A DNA stretch of 64,000 nucleotides from Olivibacter sp036959255 (GTDB taxonomy: Bacteria; Bacteroidota; Bacteroidia; Sphingobacteriales; Sphingobacteriaceae): NCBI RefSeq assembly GCF_036959255.1, contig NZ_JAWMTI010000001.1, positions 1,488,001 through 1,552,000 of the forward strand. Direction: 5' to 3'. Below are positions 9,663 through 19,113 of the stretch, in pieces. Within the stretch, counting starts at the first letter, position 1. Every line of letters starts with the position of its first letter. A model generated the notes under the pieces. It saw nothing but the letters and a program-made list of their open reading frames with translations. It had not been told where the DNA came from and made no database searches. Both the position numbers and the translations under genes were made by a program.

Positions 9663-9782
9663 CAGAGAATGTCGGTTCAATCATGAGGGATTTTATTAGT
9701 CATCATTCGTTGTTAAGATATCTATTATGATGTAATAAATTGATGATTTAGATAGGAAACTTAATAGATAGATTTAGAATAA

Positions 9783-10844
9783 ATGGATCAAGAACAAGCA
9801 AATCACCAGATCACACTAAATGAGTTAACAACTAGGGTTGGAGAGATTGCTTTTCAGCTAAGAAAAAACTATAAAATACTAATTTTGGCTTTTGTGATTG
9901 GTTGTTTAGCGGGGGTGTCGTATGCACTTCTAAAAGATAAAGAATACAAAGCTGAATTAAGTTTTGTTCTAGCAGATAATAGCGGTGGAGGTGGCGGACT
10001 AAGCGCGTATGCTGGTATTGCATCGCAGTTTGGTATCGATTTGGGAGGAGTCGGAGAAAGCAACGGTTTGTTTAAAGGAGACAACATTTTGGAATTTATT
10101 AGATCCCGCCGCATTATCAGCCAAGCTTTACTCAATGAAGTGATAATTGACGGAAAAAGTGAACTTTTGGCAAATCGTTACGCAAAGGCTGCTGGTTTTA
10201 AGCAAGATTGGAACAAAGAAGCGGAGACGAAAAACTTCATTTTTAATAAAGATCAGCACGGTTTGCAAGACAGTTTGATACAAGTTTTGTACCTTCATAT
10301 TTTAAAGAAAACGCTTATAGTTTCTAAGCCAGACAAGAAACTGAACATTATTAAAGTAACAACCAGAAGTACCGATGAGTTATTTGCAAAGAAATTTACA
10401 GATGAGTTGATTAATAATGTGATGACTTTTTATGTTGATACAAAAACAAAGAAGGAGCAAGAGAATTTGGATATCCTTACCCATCAAGTTGACTCCGTAC
10501 GGAGAAAGTTGTACGAAGCTTTGGGAGGGGCAGCAGAAGCTAACGATAACAACCCAAATCCTAATCAAGCACGACAAAAATTACAAGTGTTGTCTCAAAG
10601 AAAACGGGTTGATGCGCAGGTAAATGGAAAAATATTAGAAGAACTGGTAAAGAATCAGGAGCTGGCGCGTATAAGTCTTCGAAAGGAAATGCCTATTATT
10701 CAAATCATAGATGCTCCATTATTGCCTTTACAGAACAATTCAATAGGACCAATAAAAGCAGGTATATTAGGTGCCCTGGTTTTTAGTTTTCTTGTGGCGG
10801 CTTTCTTTATGTTAAAGGTTTTGTTGAAACCAATGAGTAATTAG
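9783..10844 (+). CDS. wzz: Wzz-type chain-length determinant (first copy)
   Basis: A 353-residue polysaccharide co-polymerase. There is one membrane helix at about residues 34-52 (ILILAFVIGCLAGVSYALL) and a second at the C-terminus (IKAGILGALVFSFLVAAFFM), with a long mostly helical periplasmic domain between them, the usual Wzz layout. The stretch after helix 1 includes a glycine run (SGGGGGLS). There is no C-terminal tyrosine-kinase domain. It should set polymer length together with a Wzy polymerase. Its paralogue at 17934-19031 shares the motifs GDNILEFI and LTKQ/LTHQVDSVRR. Confidence 0.88.
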   Translation: MDQEQANHQITLNELTTRVGEIAFQLRKNYKILILAFVIGCLAGVSYALLKDKEYKAELSFVLADNSGGGGGLSAYAGIASQFGIDLGGVGESNGLFKGDNILEFIRSRRIISQALLNEVIIDGKSELLANRYAKAAGFKQDWNKEAETKNFIFNKDQHGLQDSLIQVLYLHILKKTLIVSKPDKKLNIIKVTTRSTDELFAKKFTDELINNVMTFYVDTKTKKEQENLDILTHQVDSVRRKLYEALGGAAEANDNNPNPNQARQKLQVLSQRKRVDAQVNGKILEELVKNQELARISLRKEMPIIQIIDAPLLPLQNNSIGPIKAGILGALVFSFLVAAFFMLKVLLKPMSN

Positions 10845-10846
10845 TT

Positions 10847-11758
10847 ATGGATAAACTGGCGCTTGTTACGGTACTGTACAAAAGTAACGAAGTTTTAACC
10901 GGCTTTTTTAAAACGCTTTCACAGCAAACGTTTACCCGATATCATTTATATCTAATCGATAATGCACCTAATAAAGAAACGGATCTGTTACTGCAAGCAT
11001 TAAAAGCCAGTTATCCGATTTCGGCATGTACTCATGTTAAAAATCCAACCAATTACGGGGCAGCTAAAGGCAACAACCAAGGTATTTCATTGGCTTTGAA
11101 AAAAGACTATAGTCATATATTGTTATTAAACAATGATATCGAATTTATTTCAAATGACGCGCTCGAAATCCTTGTTCAGAAAGCTGAAACAGATAAAGAA
11201 ACGATTATCATTCCTAAAATGCTTTACTATGATAGTCGAAAGATTTGCATGGCAGGTGGATATTTAAACTATGCCACGGCTGTTACCGAGCATATCGGTG
11301 CAGGGGAGGAAGACCAAGGACAATACGATCAAGCAGGCTATGTGAACTACGGCCCTACCACCTTTATGTTATTGGCAAGGGAAGTACTGGAGAAAGTGGG
11401 ACCGATGGACGAACGATATTTCGCTTATTACGAAGATACGGATCTAATATTTCGAGCCACGCAATTAGGTTATAAAATCTATTACATGCCAAGCGTCGTA
11501 ATTTTACATAAAGAGAGTTCACTAACAGGAGGACAACGCTCATCTTTTTTTGTGTATTATATTAACAGAAACCGCATTTTCTTTATTCGCAAACATATGA
11601 AAGGAATAGCTAAATTGAAAGCGATGCTCAAGGCGGCGGTCGATTTTTTACGTATGTTCAGGCACTATCAGTATACGCAGCGAAAAGTATTATTAAAGGC
11701 TATACGGGATGGCATGCTGTCAAAACGTTTCGGGATTCAAAATGCAACCAATATATAG
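10847..11758 (+). CDS. Glycosyltransferase family 2
   Basis: A 303-residue GT-A enzyme starting two bases after wzz. LALVTVLYKSNEVLTGFF, YLIDNAPN, YGAAKGNNQGI and LLLNNDIEF give the nucleotide and metal sites (N-N-D in place of DxD). FAYYEDTDLIFRATQLGY is the acceptor-side acidic motif, followed by ILHKESS. This pattern is common in rhamnosyltransferase-like GT2 proteins of O-antigen loci. It ends the first block and is followed by a 113-base gap. Confidence 0.85.
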   Translation: MDKLALVTVLYKSNEVLTGFFKTLSQQTFTRYHLYLIDNAPNKETDLLLQALKASYPISACTHVKNPTNYGAAKGNNQGISLALKKDYSHILLLNNDIEFISNDALEILVQKAETDKETIIIPKMLYYDSRKICMAGGYLNYATAVTEHIGAGEEDQGQYDQAGYVNYGPTTFMLLAREVLEKVGPMDERYFAYYEDTDLIFRATQLGYKIYYMPSVVILHKESSLTGGQRSSFFVYYINRNRIFFIRKHMKGIAKLKAMLKAAVDFLRMFRHYQYTQRKVLLKAIRDGMLSKRFGIQNATNI

Positions 11759-11763
11759 TGAAC

Positions 11764-11792
11764 TTGAATTGTAGCGAATTACGTTATTTTCA
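11764..11792 (+). promoter_or_regulatory. Candidate promoter before the Wzi pair
   Basis: TTG (11764-11766), an 18-base spacer and TATTTTCA (11785-11792, one mismatch to TAnnTTTG) sit 80 bases before the first Wzi gene, in the 113-base gap. Suggestive only. Confidence 0.3.
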
Positions 11793-11871
11793 TCGTTAGA
11801 TTCGCATAGTAGAATTAGCATAATTTTTGCTGCGAGACAGCAGCTTCAAAAGCATAACAAAAATGCACTAA

Positions 11872-13569
11872 ATGAGAACATTTCTATACAACATAACCTT
11901 CTCACTTCTTTTTTTAAGTAGTTTTTATCAGCAGGCACTGTCGCAGAGACTTTCCCTAGGTACCCCGGTACTAGACGATTATTATCGCCGTTTGCAATTG
12001 CTGGGGCAAGTAGATTCAACGATCTCGTTTAACATACGCCCTCTTAACGCTGGTGCTTTAGGTGTTCAAGATGTGTACAGGCCCGATAGTTTAAACGGCA
12101 GTTCCCGTAGTATTGTTTGGCAAAAAGATGGGCAAGGGATGGTTCAGATCCTTCCAATTATCTGGCAAAATCAATATACCAGCGGATTTCCAACGGGTTA
12201 TAATGATGGCCCCATGATTCCCAATGTGGGTTATCAAACTCTTTTTAGTGCGGGGTTTTATGCACAGTATAAGTTTTTAAGCATTCAATTCAGGCCAGAG
12301 ATAGTATATGCACAAAATAAATCTTACCCTATTTTTACGGGCGGTAGTGAAAATGCGATGCGCGTTTGGTATGATTTCTACAATAATATCGATATGCCCA
12401 CCCGTTTTGGTGATGGTAATTATTTTCGTTTTCTCCCTGGACAAAGTAGCATACGAGCTACGTTTGATCCCGTGTCGGTGGGTTTCAGTACGGAAAATCT
12501 ATGGTGGGGCCCCGGGATTCATAATTCCCTCTTGATGAGCAATACAGCTCCCGGTTTTCCACATATTACCGTTAATAGCAGTAAACCCATACGAAGTAAT
12601 ATTGGATCATTCGAAGGACAAGTGATTGCCGGTGGTCTTACGGCTTCAGGTTTTGCTCCCAGGCAGGTAGGCCAATCCACCGATTTTGACTACCTGTATG
12701 AACCCAAACCAAGTAGCTGGCGCTATATTGGCGGAGCTATTTTTTCTTATCAACCCAAGTGGGTTTCAGGGCTATCACTAGGTGTTTCACAAAGTTTCGT
12801 CGTATATCGCGATTCAATGGGAAATGGACTCAATGATTATCTGCCTTTTTTGGGACCATCCTCAAAAAACAGCACGGCCAATGGACCGACGAGTCGAGAA
12901 GAAAGACGTAACCGCGATCGCTATTCCTCCTTTTTCGTTCGTTGGGCCTTGCCGAAAGGTAAAGCGGAGTTTTATGCCGAATACGGGCGTAATGAACCCG
13001 CTTGGAATGGCCGCGATAAGATCGTGGAGATGGACCACTCAAGAGCCTATATACTAGGCTTCCGAAAATTAGTACCTATGAAAGGAGGAACAGAGCACCT
13101 TCAAGTTGGTTTTGAATTTACGCAGTTAGATAAAACCAGAACTTACCGAGTACGCCCTTATGAAAGTTGGTATAGTAATTCGATGGTGCGCCATGGCTAC
13201 ACCCATTTAGGTCAAATTTTAGGTGCCGGTATAGGTCCGGGCAGTAATGTGCAGTCATTAACACTTAGCTGGTTAAAAGGACTGAAGCAGCTGGGAATAT
13301 TGTTTGAGCGGCAGGAACAACAAACTGACCTATTTTATGGCTTACTTTCCTACAGTGGAGATTATCGACGTAATTGGGTGAATTTATCAGCTACCTTGAA
13401 TGGCGAATGGGATTATAAGAATTTTCTTTTTATAGCGCGGATGAAATTCATGAACGGATTGAACTTCAATTATGACATCAAGTTAAAACCCGGTGGAACT
13501 TTTTGGGATTTTATTCCCCAAGATAAGTTTAATTTCCAGGGACAGCTGGGTATGATGTATCGATTTTAG
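11872..13569 (+). CDS. Capsule assembly Wzi-family outer-membrane protein (copy 1)
   Basis: A 565-residue protein with a signal peptide (YNITFSLLFLSSFYQQALSQ) and barrel-like composition. The segment STENLWWGPGIHNSLLMSNT (about residue 205) is strongly conserved in the next protein and recalls the W-W-G-P motif of Wzi family members. Wzi is an outer-membrane lectin that helps hold capsule at the surface; that role is from the family. It forms a tandem pair with 13610-15292, 40 bases downstream, immediately ahead of the export genes. Confidence 0.85.
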   Translation: MRTFLYNITFSLLFLSSFYQQALSQRLSLGTPVLDDYYRRLQLLGQVDSTISFNIRPLNAGALGVQDVYRPDSLNGSSRSIVWQKDGQGMVQILPIIWQNQYTSGFPTGYNDGPMIPNVGYQTLFSAGFYAQYKFLSIQFRPEIVYAQNKSYPIFTGGSENAMRVWYDFYNNIDMPTRFGDGNYFRFLPGQSSIRATFDPVSVGFSTENLWWGPGIHNSLLMSNTAPGFPHITVNSSKPIRSNIGSFEGQVIAGGLTASGFAPRQVGQSTDFDYLYEPKPSSWRYIGGAIFSYQPKWVSGLSLGVSQSFVVYRDSMGNGLNDYLPFLGPSSKNSTANGPTSREERRNRDRYSSFFVRWALPKGKAEFYAEYGRNEPAWNGRDKIVEMDHSRAYILGFRKLVPMKGGTEHLQVGFEFTQLDKTRTYRVRPYESWYSNSMVRHGYTHLGQILGAGIGPGSNVQSLTLSWLKGLKQLGILFERQEQQTDLFYGLLSYSGDYRRNWVNLSATLNGEWDYKNFLFIARMKFMNGLNFNYDIKLKPGGTFWDFIPQDKFNFQGQLGMMYRF

Positions 13570-13609
13570 CCGATGGCTGGTAATATTTCTGAAGAAGTAA
13601 AGAATACAC

Positions 13610-15292
13610 ATGAAGAAACAAAATATACTTTTAGTCTATTTTTTAATAGCGACTTTGAGTTTAAAGGCGCAGGTACTTCCAGTTGGAACACCGGTATTAG
13701 AAGATTATTACCGTCGTTTGCAATTATTAGGTAAGCTTGACTCCACCATTTCTTTCAATGTAAGACCTTTAAGCAATGAAGCCTTAAAGCAAGCGAATAT
13801 TTACGATCCTGAGGGGTCACAGGAGCATAGCAATAGCATTTATCGATCGCGAGATGGAAAGGGGATGATACAGTTAATGCCCCTAGTGTGGCAAAACCAG
13901 ATTAACAGCAATTTCCCTTACGGCTGGAATGATGCAGGGATGATTCCGGCAGCAGGTTATCAAACCATGGTCGCAGCAGGAGTGTATGCACAGTATAAAT
14001 TTTTGAGTATCCAATTACGGCCAGAGTTTGTATTTGCACAAAATAGTAACTTTCAGGGCTTCGAAGGACTCGATAGGAATTGGTGGGCCAAATGGTACCG
14101 CTATATGAACGGAATTGATGCGCCGGAGCGCTTCGGGACAGGGACTTACTCGCGCTTCTTTCCTGGCCAGAGCAGCGTACGTTTAAATTTTCACCCTGTT
14201 TCAATAGGGGTTTCAACAGAGAGTCTATGGTGGGGCCCCGGTCTGCGCAATAGCTTATTAATGAGTAACAATGCACCGGGGTTTTTACATGCTACCATTA
14301 ACACAACACGGCCGATCCGCACATCTATTGGTTCCTTCGAAGGTCAATTAGTGGCCGGTAGGCTGGAAGACTCCGGTTATCCCCCTACACCTTTGGGGAA
14401 TCCCACCCATTACGATGAACTGTATCAGCCCAAACCGGATGACTGGCGTTATTTCTCCGGTTTGACTTTGTCCTATCAGCCAAAATGGCTTCCTGGATTT
14501 AGCTTAGGTTTTAATACCGTATTTACTGTTAACCACAAAGACATGGGAAATAAATTAGGAGATTATTTACCCTTTTTCCCTTCGAATTCAATGAATGAGA
14601 ATTTTGATCCGGACGATATCAATAATGTGGCCGATCAAGCCGCACAGGATGTGAATGCGTCAGTGTTTTTTCGATGGCTTATACCCGAAGCCCAATTCGA
14701 AATTTACGGAGAGTATGCGCGAAATGATCGTTCATATGATTTACGCGACTTAGCAGTTCAGCTAAATCATTCTCGGTCCTATATGTTTGGGCTACGAAAG
14801 ATGTTTCCTGTCCGTATAATTGACCAGCAAGACCTGTTTGAGGTTGCGTTTGAAATGACTCAATTAGAACAATCAAAAAATGCCGATATTCGTCCTACAG
14901 AACCGATGTACTACCACTATATCGTCAGAAGTGGTTATACAAATCTAGGTCAAATCCTTGGGGCTGGCGTAGGTTATGGCAATAACGTACAGTCTCTGCA
15001 CATAAGTTGGTTAAACAAGTTGAAAAGACTGGGCGTTCAGGTAGAGCGCTTAGTACATAATAATGCCCTTTTCTATGACTTGATTGGGGATCGACGACGT
15101 AACTGGATCGACCTAAATATCGGAGCCTTTGGAGAATACGACTTTAAAAGATTTATTTTTCAAAGTAAATTAATTTTTACAAAGGCTTATAATTATCAAT
15201 ATCAAATTGGTGAAAGTACCAATTTGTGGAGTTTCAGAAAAAAGGATAGTGGCAACATTCATTTTCAGGCCGGTATGCTGTACCGTTTTTAG
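13610..15292 (+). CDS. Capsule assembly Wzi-family outer-membrane protein (copy 2)
   Basis: A 560-residue paralogue of the preceding protein, alignable by eye over its full length: VGTPVLEDYYRRLQLLGKLD near the N-terminus, STESLWWGPGLRNSLLMSNN in the middle, and the same MLYRF/MMYRF final barrel strand. Signal peptide MKKQNILLVYFLIATLSLKA. The tandem pair arose by duplication, and the divergence is large enough that both copies have probably been kept for distinct roles. Expected location is the outer membrane, next to the Wza-like exporter encoded downstream. Confidence 0.85.
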   Translation: MKKQNILLVYFLIATLSLKAQVLPVGTPVLEDYYRRLQLLGKLDSTISFNVRPLSNEALKQANIYDPEGSQEHSNSIYRSRDGKGMIQLMPLVWQNQINSNFPYGWNDAGMIPAAGYQTMVAAGVYAQYKFLSIQLRPEFVFAQNSNFQGFEGLDRNWWAKWYRYMNGIDAPERFGTGTYSRFFPGQSSVRLNFHPVSIGVSTESLWWGPGLRNSLLMSNNAPGFLHATINTTRPIRTSIGSFEGQLVAGRLEDSGYPPTPLGNPTHYDELYQPKPDDWRYFSGLTLSYQPKWLPGFSLGFNTVFTVNHKDMGNKLGDYLPFFPSNSMNENFDPDDINNVADQAAQDVNASVFFRWLIPEAQFEIYGEYARNDRSYDLRDLAVQLNHSRSYMFGLRKMFPVRIIDQQDLFEVAFEMTQLEQSKNADIRPTEPMYYHYIVRSGYTNLGQILGAGVGYGNNVQSLHISWLNKLKRLGVQVERLVHNNALFYDLIGDRRRNWIDLNIGAFGEYDFKRFIFQSKLIFTKAYNYQYQIGESTNLWSFRKKDSGNIHFQAGMLYRF

Positions 15293-15392
15293 TCACTTGT
15301 TAAAGTATCGATCTATGATTACTTAAATAACCGCTACCTATTTTACAAAAAAAAGTGTTTCTTTGCAAATTATATTAAAACTATTACACTCT

Positions 15393-17915
15393 ATGCAATT
15401 AAGATCTCGGATTAAGTGTTTCTTGGTGTTTTTGGGCTTCCTTTGGATTGGTACAACTGTTTTAGCACAAAATATCAATACACAAGATCTCAGTACATTG
15501 AACGTAGACGACCTAAGTGACGATCAGATTCGGGAAATGATGCAGCAAGCACAATCGGCCGGACTAAGCGAATCTCAAATGATCCAAATGGCTCAGCAAA
15601 GGGGCATGAGTCAAAGCGAAATAGAGAAATTAAGACAACGCGTTCAGCAACTTGGCGGTCAAAGTCCGATAAGCACGACCGACACGAGTACGCAACAAAG
15701 TAGTGCCCGAAGCTATGTCACTACAGATAGCATAAGGTTCCTCAATGGTGATATTTCAACGAAGACACCGCAACAATTGAGAGAAGATTCTTTACGTGCG
15801 CGTATTTATGGCGCTAGCTTATTTTTAAACGTTAATCCGGTTTTCGAACCTAATCTTAATATTGCTACGCCCGAAAGTTATGTGATTGGCACAGGAGACG
15901 AGTTACAAGTTGATATTTACGGTAACTCAGAGGCAAGTTATACGCTTAAAGTGAGTCCTGATGGGAACATTAACATTCCTTATGTAGGAATCGTTAAAGT
16001 GGGAGGTGCCAGTATACAGCAAGCTACTACGCGAATTAAAGCGAAAATGGCGCAGATTTATTCCGCTATGTCAAGCGGAGCAACCAAGGTAAATATTAGT
16101 TTGGGAAATATTCGAAGTATTAAAATCATTATTACAGGCGAAGTATTAAAGCCCGGAACCTATACCCTGCCATCCGTTGCCTCTGTTTTTAATGCCTTAT
16201 ATAGCGCAGGTGGGCCAACTTCAAATGGTTCGCTCCGCAGTATAAAAGTAGTTCGAGGAGGGGAAGTAGTAGCCGATGTTGATCTGTACGATTTCCTGCA
16301 GACTGGAATCATGGAAGGCAATGTGAATTTACATGATCAAGATGTAATTCAGGTGTCGCCGTATATCTCGAGGGTGGAGATGATCGGTGCCGTTAAAAGA
16401 CCATTGTTATTTGAAACCAAACCTGGAGAAAGCTTTAGCGACCTACTCGGGTATGCTGGAGGTTTTACTGAAGACGCCTATAAATCTCGTCTGAGTGTAA
16501 TTCGTAATACCGGTAAGGAGTATCGTATTGAAGATGTTTTGGAAAGTCAATTCAATCAGTTCGAAGTAAAGACTGGAGACAAATATACAATAGAAAAGAC
16601 TTTGAACCGTTTTGCAAATAGAGTATTGCTGAATGGGGCAGTGTTTCGTCCAGGAGCCTATGAATTAAGTCCAGGCCTCACGCTTTCGATGCTTATTAAG
16701 AAAGCTGATGGCTTAAAAGAAGATGCGTATTTGAAGCGCGGATATATTGTACGATTAAAAGAGGACTATCAAAGGGAACAGGTGAGTTTCAATGTTGCTG
16801 AAATATTAGCTGGTACGCAAGCAGACATTGAGCTGAGAAGAGAAGATGTGATTTTTATACCATCACTATTCGACTTGCGTGAAGAATATATGGTTGAGAT
16901 CAACGGCGAAGTTAGGAAGCCTGGCAAATATCGATATTCAGAAGGTATGTCATTGCAAGAATTAATTTTACAGGCAGGAGGCTTCACCGAAGCAGGAAGT
17001 GCGGAACGGATTGAAGTTGCAAGACGGGTGCACAATAAAGATAAAGAAGCTGTCAATACCGCTGCGCGAACAGCAGAAGTTTTTAATGTGGATGTAGATC
17101 GCGACTTAAATACGGATGCCAGCTCTTTTGAACTACAACCATTTGACTTGATCAACGTGCGTTCTTCCGCCGGTTACGAGCGTCAACGCACGGTCCGTAT
17201 AGAAGGAGAGGTATTGTATCCGGGAAATTATACATTGAGTCGAAAAGATGAACGCGTCTCTGACCTTATTAAACGCGCGGGTGGTTTTACCGCGTATGCC
17301 TATGTTGAAGGGGGTTCTCTAAAACGCCATCCACTACAACAGGTGGTAAGTGATAGTACCAGTAAAGCTGACAAGGCCGAACAAGCGTCTCTTAAAACAT
17401 TAGAGGCAGAGCGAATTGCGCGTCTCCAAAATTTACAAGCGACCACCGTTAATCCAAATACGAATAGGGCAATTCAATCACAACAGGATAATTACGTTGG
17501 TATCAACTTGGAGGTAATTATACAGAACCCTGGGAAAGATAATGATCTCTTGTTAGAGGGGGGTGACGTGATCCGAGTACCTAAGCAATTGCAGACAGTG
17601 AAAGTGAGTGGCGAGGTGCTGTCACCAGTTACTGCTTTATTCGATCAAAATAAGAGTTTCAAAAGTTATATCTCCGAAGCAGGTGGCTTTAGCCAGAAAG
17701 CGTTAAGAAAACGTAGTTTTGTTGTTTATGCCAATGGATCAGCGCGTAGTACAAAGAAATTCCTGTTTTTTAATAATTACCCGCGAGTTAAACCCGGAGC
17801 GGAGATATTCGTGCCGCAGCGTTTACCGCGTGAGCGCCTTGGCGCAGCGCAGGTTGTTGGATTAGGAACCGGTTTAGCGTCGTTAGCAGCTATTATTGTT
17901 TCCTTGTTACGCTAA
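15393..17915 (+). CDS. wza: Polysaccharide export protein, Wza-like with SLBB domains
   Basis: About 840 residues from the ATG at 15393; a TTG at 15363 is in frame but would push the signal peptide inward. A Gln-rich N-terminal stretch precedes the polysaccharide export domain (YVIGTGDELQVDIYGNSEAS, then SPDGNINIPYVG). Several SLBB-type repeats follow, each with a G-x-V-x-x-P-G or G-E-V-x-x-P-G signature (GEVLKPGTY, GEVRKPGKY, GEVLYPGNY, GEVLSPVTA). A C-terminal helix (VVGLGTGLASLAAIIVSLLR) matches the Wza helix that lines the outer-membrane pore. Unlike enterobacterial Wza there is no lipobox; export uses a plain signal peptide ending VLAQ. Much longer than Wza (about 380) but usual for Bacteroidota. 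Confidence 0.9.
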   Translation: MQLRSRIKCFLVFLGFLWIGTTVLAQNINTQDLSTLNVDDLSDDQIREMMQQAQSAGLSESQMIQMAQQRGMSQSEIEKLRQRVQQLGGQSPISTTDTSTQQSSARSYVTTDSIRFLNGDISTKTPQQLREDSLRARIYGASLFLNVNPVFEPNLNIATPESYVIGTGDELQVDIYGNSEASYTLKVSPDGNINIPYVGIVKVGGASIQQATTRIKAKMAQIYSAMSSGATKVNISLGNIRSIKIIITGEVLKPGTYTLPSVASVFNALYSAGGPTSNGSLRSIKVVRGGEVVADVDLYDFLQTGIMEGNVNLHDQDVIQVSPYISRVEMIGAVKRPLLFETKPGESFSDLLGYAGGFTEDAYKSRLSVIRNTGKEYRIEDVLESQFNQFEVKTGDKYTIEKTLNRFANRVLLNGAVFRPGAYELSPGLTLSMLIKKADGLKEDAYLKRGYIVRLKEDYQREQVSFNVAEILAGTQADIELRREDVIFIPSLFDLREEYMVEINGEVRKPGKYRYSEGMSLQELILQAGGFTEAGSAERIEVARRVHNKDKEAVNTAARTAEVFNVDVDRDLNTDASSFELQPFDLINVRSSAGYERQRTVRIEGEVLYPGNYTLSRKDERVSDLIKRAGGFTAYAYVEGGSLKRHPLQQVVSDSTSKADKAEQASLKTLEAERIARLQNLQATTVNPNTNRAIQSQQDNYVGINLEVIIQNPGKDNDLLLEGGDVIRVPKQLQTVKVSGEVLSPVTALFDQNKSFKSYISEAGGFSQKALRKRSFVVYANGSARSTKKFLFFNNYPRVKPGAEIFVPQRLPRERLGAAQVVGLGTGLASLAAIIVSLLR

Positions 17916-17933
17916 GAAAAGGTAAGTGAAATA

Positions 17934-19031
17934 ATGACAGAAAAAAGTCGAGACTTTATGCAACGAACTAAGGTCGATGATGAAATCGGATTAAAGGAAT
18001 TGATTGTCAAATTACAGAATTGGTGGCGTTATTTACTTTCCAAATGGTCAATTATTTTAATTGCAGCAGTAGCTGGCGCCGTTTTTGGCTTGTCGTACAG
18101 CCTGTGGAAAAAGACCCTTTATAAAGCGTCTCTTTCTTTTGTTTTAGAAGACCAAAAAGGGGGCGAAAACCTAAGCTCCATGGCTAATTTAGCGTCTTTA
18201 ATCGGTATTAGTCTAGGCGGGATGGAAGGTGCAAGCTTATTTACTGGTGATAATATTTTGGAGTTTATTAAGTCCAAAAGGATGATTGAGAAGACCTTAC
18301 TCACAAAAGTGGTGTTGGAAGGAGAAGAACAGTTGTTGGTTGAACGTTACGTCACAGTAAATAAACTTGCTGAAGGGTGGTCAAAAAATGCTAAATTGAC
18401 CAACTTTAAATTTATCCCTGATTCGGTGGATTATTTTCTCCAGGATTCATTATTAGCTAAGTATCACAAGGCTATTGTTGAGAATGACTTGGTAATTGAG
18501 AAGCCAGATAATAAGCTATCTATCATTCAACTAGACATTACGAGTCCAGATGAATTGTTTGCGAAAGCATTTTGTGAAACGTTAATTGAAAATGTAACCA
18601 ATTTTTATGTAGAAACACGGACGAAAAAATCCGCGGAAAATTTGGAGATATTAACCAAGCAAGTTGATTCTGTTAGAAGGGAGTTAAATGACGCTATCGG
18701 AGGGGTAGCATTAGCTGGCGAGGCGAATCCCAATGCCAATGCCGCTTTTCAACGTTTGCGCGTACCTTCGCAAAAAAGACAGATCGATGTACAGGCGAAT
18801 ACAGCGATTCTAAGTGAGCTAGTAAAGCAACAGGAAATTGCAAAACTGAATCTAAGGAATGATAAGCCTCTTGTACAGGCCTTGGACAAGCCTAAATTGC
18901 CTTTGGAAAAGGAAGTAATGAGCAAAATAAAAGGCGTTCTTTTAGGAGGATTTGCTTTTAGTTTTCTAACTATAATTGGCTTAATAGTTAAACGACTTTA
19001 TAGAGAGATCATGGACGAACATTTTGAATAG
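17934..19031 (+). CDS. wzz: Wzz-type chain-length determinant (second copy)
   Basis: A 365-residue protein with helices at about residues 37-57 (SIILIAAVAGAVFGLSYSLW) and near the C-terminus (IKGVLLGGFAFSFLTIIGLI) around a periplasmic helical domain. It shares GDNILEFIKS, KPDNKLSIIQLDIT and VDSVRRELNDAIGG with the first Wzz, so the two are clear paralogues. No kinase domain. It starts 18 bases after the Wza-like gene and so probably works with that exporter. Confidence 0.88.
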   Translation: MTEKSRDFMQRTKVDDEIGLKELIVKLQNWWRYLLSKWSIILIAAVAGAVFGLSYSLWKKTLYKASLSFVLEDQKGGENLSSMANLASLIGISLGGMEGASLFTGDNILEFIKSKRMIEKTLLTKVVLEGEEQLLVERYVTVNKLAEGWSKNAKLTNFKFIPDSVDYFLQDSLLAKYHKAIVENDLVIEKPDNKLSIIQLDITSPDELFAKAFCETLIENVTNFYVETRTKKSAENLEILTKQVDSVRRELNDAIGGVALAGEANPNANAAFQRLRVPSQKRQIDVQANTAILSELVKQQEIAKLNLRNDKPLVQALDKPKLPLEKEVMSKIKGVLLGGFAFSFLTIIGLIVKRLYREIMDEHFE

Positions 19032-19113
19032 TTTTAATCGAGGTAGACCGCTTTTCTTATTATCATCGAACGGTAGCTTCGGTGGATAGCACAATATACA
19101 GAAACGAATAGTT

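Noticed and set aside
13902..14276. Minus-strand open frame of 124 codons
   Set aside because: Antisense to the second Wzi gene, which is supported over its full length by its paralogue.
16769..17155. Minus-strand open frame of 128 codons
   Set aside because: Antisense to SLBB repeats of the Wza-like gene; Ser-rich shadow text.
17934..19031. Wzc-type tyrosine autokinase
   Set aside because: The protein ends right after the second membrane helix; no Walker motifs or tyrosine tail.
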